The notes below the pieces were generated by a model, which did not search any database, was not told the origin of the DNA, and saw only the letters and a program-made list of their open reading frames with translations. A DNA stretch of 64,000 bases, taken from assembly GCA_964519015.1 (NCBI GenBank), contig CAZFHZ010000004.1:1-64000 (forward strand), written 5' to 3'. Below are positions 59,377 to 64,000 of this stretch, piece after piece (within the stretch, counting starts at the first letter, position 1; each line of letters begins with the position of its first letter). Both the position numbers and the translations under genes were made by a program. Source of the DNA: CAZFHZ01 sp964519015. GTDB taxonomy: Bacteria; Blakebacterota; Blakebacteria; Blakebacterales; CAYUVJ01.

Positions 59377-61563
59377 TCATCGGACAATCCGCAGCCGGGC
59401 GTATCTCGCCATCAGCTTGCGGGTTCCGGCTTCCTCGAAGGCGACCACCAGCCGGGTATGTTCCCCTTCTCCGGTGACCGACAGGACCCGGCCCCGGCCC
59501 AGCGTCGGGTGTTCCACTGTCTGCCCCGTTCGCACTCCCGCCCCCGCATCCTGGTCCTCCCCTTCATAGTCGGGGAAGGGTTCGCTCTCGGTCCGGAGCC
59601 CTCCGGACCCGGTCCCGCCCGCCCGCCGCCCGGGACCGAGCTGGTCGACCACCCTGAGCATCCCGGGAGGGATCTCCCCCAGGAAACGGCTGGGGAGATT
59701 CTCCTCCAGACTCCCCCAGCGGCGCCGCACCCGCGCCCGGGTCAGGTAGAGTTCCTGTTGTGCCCGGGTCATTCCAACGTAGCATAGCCGCCGCTCCTCC
59801 TCCAGCAACCCCCGATCCTCCTCCGCCCGCGCCAGGGGGAAGAGCCCTTCCTCCAGACCGGTGATGAAGACGACCGGGAACTCGAGCCCCTTGGCCGCGT
59901 GCAGCGTCATCAGGGTCACCGCCTCACCACTCCGCTCCCAGGTGTCCACGTCGGTGAGCAGACTGACCTCTTCCAGAAAACGCACCAGGTCGGCCTCCTC
60001 CCCCCACTCCGAGCTGAATTCCTCCATGCCGGCCAGCAGTTCCTCCAGGTTCTCCCGGCGGGTCTGTGCTTCGATCCCCCCCTCAACCCGCAACATCTCG
60101 AAATACCCGGCCTCCTCGAGCAGGTCGTGGGTGAGCCCGGAGATGTCGCGCTCCCCCACCCGGCCGCGGAAACGCCCGAGCAGGGCGGTAAAGGAACGGA
60201 CCCCTTCCGCTCCGCGCCCCAGGCTGTCGGCGGCCGCCAGCAATCCGGCCTCCACCTCCCCCGTCCATTCCTCCAGGAAGGCGAACAGCCGGCCCAGGGT
60301 TACCTCACCCACCCCCCGCCGGGGGGCGCCGAGCGCCCGGGCCAGGCTGACCTCATCCCGCGGATTGACCAGGCAGCGCAGCCAGGCCAGGGCGTCCTTA
60401 ATCTCGGCCCGCTCGTAGAAACGTATCCCGCCCACGATCGTGTAGGCGAGCCCGGCCTCCCGCAGCGCCCGTTCCAGGACCCGCGACTGGGCGTTGGTCC
60501 GGTAGAGGAGCACGAAGTCGCCCGGCGAGCGACCTTCGCGACTCCGCTTGGCCAGGATGATGCGGGTGATGCCACGCGCTTCCTGCTCGTCGTCGATGAA
60601 GACGAGCTCGTGGACCTCCTCTCCATCCCCCCGTTCACTCCAGAGGGCCTTCGGAGGGCGCCCCGGGTTGTGGTTGATGAGCGCGGAGGAGGCCGAGAGG
60701 ATGTTCTGGGTGGAGCGGTAGTTCTGGTCGAGAACGACCACCCGGGCATCGGTCCAATCCCGTTCGAAACTGAGGATGTTCCGTATATCCGCACCGCGCC
60801 AGGCATAGATGCTCTGATCGGGATCCCCGACCACGCACAGACCCCGGTGACGGGAGGCCAGCAGCCGGACCAGTTCGTACTGGGGCCGGTTGGTGTCCTG
60901 GTACTCATCCACCAGGACGTAGCGATAACGTTCGGCGTACCGTTCCCCGATGTCCGCATGCTCGGAGAGCAGCCGGACCGCGTTGACCAGCAGGTCGTCG
61001 AAGTCCATGGCATTCAACGAATAGAGCTGCTGCTGGTAGCGGGCGTAGAGCCGGGCCACTTCCTCCTCCACCCACCCTTCCCCGAACCAGGCGGCATCGG
61101 TGGGAGGGACCAGTTCCGCCTTGGCCAGGGAGATGCGGGCGGCCACCAGGCCCGGGGTGAAGGTCTGCTCGGGCAGACCGGAGTCGGCCAGGATCCGGCG
61201 CAGCAGGGTGCGCTGGTCGGCATCATCGTAGATGGAGAACCCCGGCTGGAAGCCGAGCCGCTCGGCGTGGCGCCGCAGCAGGCGGGCGCAGTATCGGTGG
61301 AAGGTGCCGGCGAAGAGTCCTTCGGCCTTCTTTCCGACGAGTCGCTGTACCCGCTCCAGCATTTCCCCGGCGGCCTTGTTGGTGAAGGTGACCGCCACGA
61401 TCCGGTAGGGGAGCAGTCCGACTTCCTCGAGCAGGTAGGCGATCTTGGCGGTCAGTACCCGGGTCTTGCCGCTTCCGGCTCCCGCCAGCACCAGCAGGGG
61501 GGTCCCGAGGTGCTCCACGGCCGCCCGCTGGGCGGGGTTCAGGCTGATCCCGGCTGCCGGCAC
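59377..61563 (-). CDS. UvrD/PcrA-family superfamily 1A DNA helicase
   Basis: 728 residues from GTG 61563 with GAAGGG upstream. Helicase motifs in order: Q motif LNPAQRAAV, I LAGAGSGKTRVLT, Ia AVTFTNKAAGEM, II VLVDEYQDTN, III VVGDPDQSIYAWRGA, IV VVLDQNYRST, V VTLMTLHAAKGLEFPVVFITG and VI EERRLCYVGMTRA. A C-terminal Tudor-like tail (HPTLGRGRVLSVTGEG) fits PcrA/UvrD. It unwinds 3'-5' in repair. It is promoter-proximal in the kds-lpt supercluster. Confidence 0.95.
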   Translation of the reverse strand: MPAAGISLNPAQRAAVEHLGTPLLVLAGAGSGKTRVLTAKIAYLLEEVGLLPYRIVAVTFTNKAAGEMLERVQRLVGKKAEGLFAGTFHRYCARLLRRHAERLGFQPGFSIYDDADQRTLLRRILADSGLPEQTFTPGLVAARISLAKAELVPPTDAAWFGEGWVEEEVARLYARYQQQLYSLNAMDFDDLLVNAVRLLSEHADIGERYAERYRYVLVDEYQDTNRPQYELVRLLASRHRGLCVVGDPDQSIYAWRGADIRNILSFERDWTDARVVVLDQNYRSTQNILSASSALINHNPGRPPKALWSERGDGEEVHELVFIDDEQEARGITRIILAKRSREGRSPGDFVLLYRTNAQSRVLERALREAGLAYTIVGGIRFYERAEIKDALAWLRCLVNPRDEVSLARALGAPRRGVGEVTLGRLFAFLEEWTGEVEAGLLAAADSLGRGAEGVRSFTALLGRFRGRVGERDISGLTHDLLEEAGYFEMLRVEGGIEAQTRRENLEELLAGMEEFSSEWGEEADLVRFLEEVSLLTDVDTWERSGEAVTLMTLHAAKGLEFPVVFITGLEEGLFPLARAEEDRGLLEEERRLCYVGMTRAQQELYLTRARVRRRWGSLEENLPSRFLGEIPPGMLRVVDQLGPGRRAGGTGSGGLRTESEPFPDYEGEDQDAGAGVRTGQTVEHPTLGRGRVLSVTGEGEHTRLVVAFEEAGTRKLMARYARLRIVR

Positions 61564-61588
61564 GATGATCCCTTCGGGCCAAGAAAAA

Positions 61589-61618
61589 CCGGGCGGCGGT
61601 CTTTCTCCGTTCGCCCGG
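61589..61618 (-). terminator. Intrinsic terminator/attenuator in the uvrD leader
   Basis: On the minus strand CCGGGCG pairs with CGCCCGG over a 16-base loop and is followed by TTTTTCTT. It lies downstream of the candidate promoter at 61629-61657 and 18 bases before the uvrD GTG. It may end LysM-gene transcripts or attenuate the supercluster. Confidence 0.7.
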
Positions 61619-61628
61619 CGACCGGTGG

Positions 61629-61657
61629 AAAGTAGTTTCGGGGCGTCCCGCTGTCAA
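61629..61657 (-). promoter_or_regulatory. Candidate sigma-70 promoter of the uvrD-kds-lpt supercluster
   Basis: On the minus strand a perfect TTGACA (-35) is followed after 17 bases by TACTTT (-10, 3 of 6), between the LysM gene stop and uvrD. Confidence 0.5.
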
Positions 61658-61678
61658 TGCGGCCCGCTCCGCTCCGGC

Positions 61679-62947
61679 TCAGGGAGTGGGCGGGACGGCC
61701 TCCACCGCTTCCCCGAAGACCGACCGGCCGATCAACTGCACCTTCTCCCCCAGACCGATGCTCGGGTCCTTCAGACTGAGCAGCATCAGGGTAGCGGTCT
61801 TGGGCTGGACCGCGATCACGACGGCCCGGGCGAGTTCATCCGCGAAGAAGCGGAGTCGTCCCCGCTCCTGCTCCGGGCGACGGATGACGTAGAGGTCGCC
61901 CACCCGGACGTTGTCGTCGGTCCCCCCGTCGATGAAGACCATGTCGTAGGGATAGAGGTTCCCTTCCGGTTTGGCCTTGGCCACCACGAAGCCTTCGCGG
62001 CCCCCCTGCACGGGCACGAACGACTTCCAGGGCCGGCTGTCCACGGGGAAGGCGGGGATGACACGGTCCTTCACCCGCACCGCCGCATAAACCGCAGTGA
62101 CGGTGGCCTGGCTGGTCCGGCCTTCCACATCCTCGATCCGGACGACCCCTTTGACCTTGATCTGGCGGCCCAGCTGGTGGCCCCATTCGGGGTGCCGCAC
62201 CCGGCTGCCCGCTTCCACGATCAGGTAGAGGTCACCCGGGGCGGCCTGGTCGTCCCCTACGTCCAGGAAGATCTGGTCGTACAGGGAGAGGTTCAGCTGC
62301 CGCTTGGGCGCGTCGATGATGCGTCCGGGCGGCCACACTCCCGGATCACCGATGTACCCGGCGGCCAGCACCGCGCCGGCCGAAGCGAGCGGGTAGAGCC
62401 GGTTGGTCCCGGCTCCCAGTCCGATGACCCGCACCAGGGAAGATTCCGGGGCGGCCGTGGCCGTGGCCACGGCCAGGGGGGGTGGATTTCCACCTGCCGC
62501 CGGCGGGGTCTCAGCAGCCGGGGCCGGGAGCGGGACCTGCTGGGCCTGGCGGACGGTCTCGGTGGTCTCGGTCTGCGGACCGGGCCAGACCTCCTCGAAG
62601 GAGAGCACCACCGGCGGGCCGCCCCCGCCGGGGAGCAGGAGCTTCTGCCCGGGGTAGATCCAGTGGGGGTCGGGTACCGCCTGCTGGTTGAGGCGCCAGA
62701 TCGCCGGCCACACCCAGGGGTTGTTCAGGAAGCGGGCGGAGAGGTCCCAGAGGGTATCCCCCCGGTCGACCACATGGATCGTGCCATGGGTGGTATCGGG
62801 GGTCGCCTGGGCCCCCGGCTGCTGGGCCCCGCCGGCGGAGCCGGCCAGGAGCGCGGCCGCCAGCAGGACCGCCCCGGCACCCTGCGGATACCGGGCGGGC
62901 AGCCGTCGCTCCAACCAGACAGAGGTGGGGATATCCGTCACGGCCAT
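61679..62947 (-). CDS. LysM-domain exported protein
   Basis: About 422 residues from ATG 62947; a GTG at 62941 with better-spaced GAGGTG is equally possible. An internal signal-like hydrophobic stretch (GAGAVLLAAALLAGSAGGAQQ) comes first. One LysM domain follows: IHVVDRGDTLWDLSARFLNNPWVWPAIWRLNQQAVPDPHWIYPGQKLLLP. A Pro/Ala-rich linker leads to a C-terminal region of about 250 residues with SLYDQIFLDVGDDQAAPGDLYLI and YDMVFIDGGTDDNVRVGDLYVIRR, a repeated FLDVG...PGDLYxI pattern. It probably binds peptidoglycan; the C-terminal role is unknown. Confidence 0.85.
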   Translation of the reverse strand: MAVTDIPTSVWLERRLPARYPQGAGAVLLAAALLAGSAGGAQQPGAQATPDTTHGTIHVVDRGDTLWDLSARFLNNPWVWPAIWRLNQQAVPDPHWIYPGQKLLLPGGGGPPVVLSFEEVWPGPQTETTETVRQAQQVPLPAPAAETPPAAGGNPPPLAVATATAAPESSLVRVIGLGAGTNRLYPLASAGAVLAAGYIGDPGVWPPGRIIDAPKRQLNLSLYDQIFLDVGDDQAAPGDLYLIVEAGSRVRHPEWGHQLGRQIKVKGVVRIEDVEGRTSQATVTAVYAAVRVKDRVIPAFPVDSRPWKSFVPVQGGREGFVVAKAKPEGNLYPYDMVFIDGGTDDNVRVGDLYVIRRPEQERGRLRFFADELARAVVIAVQPKTATLMLLSLKDPSIGLGEKVQLIGRSVFGEAVEAVPPTP

Positions 62948-63036
62948 CACCTCGTTCGGCCCCGCGGCGGGGGCCGCGCTACGTGTGTCGCGGCTCGGCT
63001 GGGTGCAGATAGATTCACCTACGTCCAGAAACAATT

Positions 63037-63066
63037 AGTATATCCGAAACAGGATGAACCCGGCAA
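63037..63066 (-). promoter_or_regulatory. Sigma-70-like promoter of the LysM gene
   Basis: On the minus strand TTGCCG (-35) and TATACT (-10) are separated by 18 bases, just after the stop of the phosphohexomutase gene. The leader of about 80 bases before the start contains a GC-rich hairpin (CGGCCCC / GGGGCCG). Confidence 0.5.
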
Positions 63067-63084
63067 CGGTCATCGCGATCGGGA

Positions 63085-64000
63085 TCAGTGCCCCGCCCCG
63101 CCGGAATCGAGTTCCTCCAGGGCCACCGAGGGGAATTTCTCCAGGCTGGCCGTGAAGGCCGCCCGGACCCGGGCCAGGGCCTCCTCGTTCTGGCCTTCGA
63201 AGCGGAGCACGAGGACCGGCTGGGTGTTGCTGGCCCGCAGCAGACCCCACCCGTCCGGGAAGATGACCCGTGCCCCGTCCAGGTCGATCACACGCACATC
63301 ATCACGCGCCTTGAACAGCCGGGTGACCTCCTCCACGACGTGGAACTTCTCCTCGTCGGGGCAGCCGATCCGCAGTTCGGGCGTGGAGACGTAGGCGGGG
63401 ATGGTATCCACGAGTTCGGCCAGCGGACGCTCCCACCGGTCGAGGATGCCCAGCAGCCGGGCACCGGCGTAGATGGCGTCGTCGAAACCGAACCACCCTT
63501 CGGTGAAGAACATGTGCCCGCTCATCTCCCCCGCGATGGGGGCCCCGGTACGCTTCATCTCCGACTTGATCAGGGAATGCCCGGTCTTCCACATGCGGGG
63601 GATGCCGCCATGGGCCTCGATGTCCTCGACCAGGCCCTGGCTGCACTTCACATCGAAGATGATCTCGGCCGGCCCGATCCGCTCGAAGACGTCACGGGCG
63701 AGCAGGGCGAGGAGCTGGTCACCGAAGACCATCCGGCCACCGCTGTCGATCAGGCCGATCCGGTCCCCGTCCCCGTCCAGACCGATACCCAGGTCGGCCC
63801 GATTGGCCACCACCCGCCGGGTCAGGTCGGCCATGAAGGCCGGTACCGTGGGATCGGCCAGATGGTTGGGGAAGGCCCCGTCGGGGTCGCAGTAGAGGGG
63901 ATCGACCTCGCACCCGATCCCTTCGAAGACGCGGAGGGCGACCGGACCGGCCGTGCCGTTCCCCGCATCCACCACGATGCGGGGGCGACCGCGGAGCCGG
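63085..64000 (-). CDS. Phosphomannomutase/phosphoglucomutase (alpha-D-phosphohexomutase family), partial
   Basis: The 3' 305 codons are in the window; the 5' part with the catalytic phospho-Ser lies beyond the right edge. Visible: RPRIVVDAGNGTAG, the metal loop GLDGDGDRIGLID, the sugar loop GEMSGHMFF, and the phosphate-binding RASNTQPVLVLRFEG in domain 4. Members interconvert hexose 6- and 1-phosphates for LPS and exopolysaccharide precursors, which suits the neighbouring envelope genes. The exact sugar specificity cannot be called. Confidence 0.92.
   Translation of the reverse strand, partial: RLRGRPRIVVDAGNGTAGPVALRVFEGIGCEVDPLYCDPDGAFPNHLADPTVPAFMADLTRRVVANRADLGIGLDGDGDRIGLIDSGGRMVFGDQLLALLARDVFERIGPAEIIFDVKCSQGLVEDIEAHGGIPRMWKTGHSLIKSEMKRTGAPIAGEMSGHMFFTEGWFGFDDAIYAGARLLGILDRWERPLAELVDTIPAYVSTPELRIGCPDEEKFHVVEEVTRLFKARDDVRVIDLDGARVIFPDGWGLLRASNTQPVLVLRFEGQNEEALARVRAAFTASLEKFPSVALEELDSGGAGH

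Overview
The window is a GC-rich, densely coding bacterial chromosome segment. It comes from a diderm (Gram-negative) organism: it carries KDO synthesis genes (kdsA, kdsB, kdsC, kdsD), a lipid A-type acyltransferase, lptA/lptB/lptC, outer-membrane proteins and many lipoproteins. There is no rRNA, so taxonomy is inference. The tandem 6-bladed beta-propeller lipoproteins, the sigma/anti-sigma/HEAT-repeat operon and the HprK plus mannose-type PTS fragment next to rpoN would fit Gemmatimonadota or a close relative. I see no prophage, CRISPR array or intact insertion sequence. Most genes are on the minus strand and many overlap by 1-4 bases (ATGA/GTGA), so long translationally coupled operons are likely.

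Layout. 1-5.3 kb (minus): partial CDF metal transporter, nfo, an RlmI-like rRNA methyltransferase, a GAF-GGDEF-PilZ protein and a glycosyltransferase. 5.5-7.8 kb (plus): two exported self-processing hydrolases (DmpA/P1 type and aspartylglucosaminidase type). 7.9-11.3 kb (minus): ECF sigma, zinc-finger anti-sigma and a HEAT-repeat protein. 11.4-15.3 kb (minus): TolC-like protein, DUF481 outer-membrane protein, HtpX-like protease and LemA. 15.4-16.3 kb (plus): dodecin and an HD-domain protein. 16.3-19.8 kb: an odd crotonase/HCDH protein, a decayed YtcJ-type amidohydrolase and a MarR regulator. 19.9-24.6 kb (minus): PhoR/PhoB-like pair and an APC permease fused to PTS EIIA and TrkA-C domains. 24.8-31.5 kb: GNAT-like protein, GH2 glycosidase, DUF134/NifX-like pair, a second APC permease and an exported O-methyltransferase. 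31.5-37.7 kb (minus): five beta-propeller lipoproteins. 37.8-44.0 kb (minus): tRNA-Asn, S41 protease, tmk, rsmI, split NAD synthetase, PtsN-like EIIA and ssb. 44.1-49.7 kb (minus): BadF-type kinase, MlaD, EIIB, EIIA, hprK, hpf and rpoN. 49.7-61.6 kb (minus): tenA, lptB, lptA, lptC, acyltransferase, kdsD, kdsC, kdsA, pyrG, kdsB and uvrD. 61.7-64 kb (minus): LysM protein and a partial phosphohexomutase.

How the genes work together. The uvrD-to-rpoN stretch is an envelope supercluster. It covers CTP supply (PyrG), KDO synthesis and activation (KdsD, KdsA, KdsC, KdsB), lipid A acylation and LPS export (LptC, LptA, LptB). It then runs into a regulatory block (RpoN, HPF, HprK, EIIA-Man, EIIB-Man) resembling the proteobacterial lptC-lptA-lptB-rpoN-hpf-ptsN order, with tenA inserted at the lptB/rpoN boundary beside a MITE-like repeat.

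The observations I rate most worth checking are: four perfectly 11-bp-phased GTGACG boxes upstream of the phoB-like gene; the APC-EIIA-TrkA-C fusion; a 44-bp relic of the O-methyltransferase 3' end inside the propeller array, which records how the array duplicated; the dispersed repeat at 17.9 and 49.7 kb; the Asp at the metal-ligand Cys position of KdsA; and intrinsic terminators just in front of uvrD and hprK.
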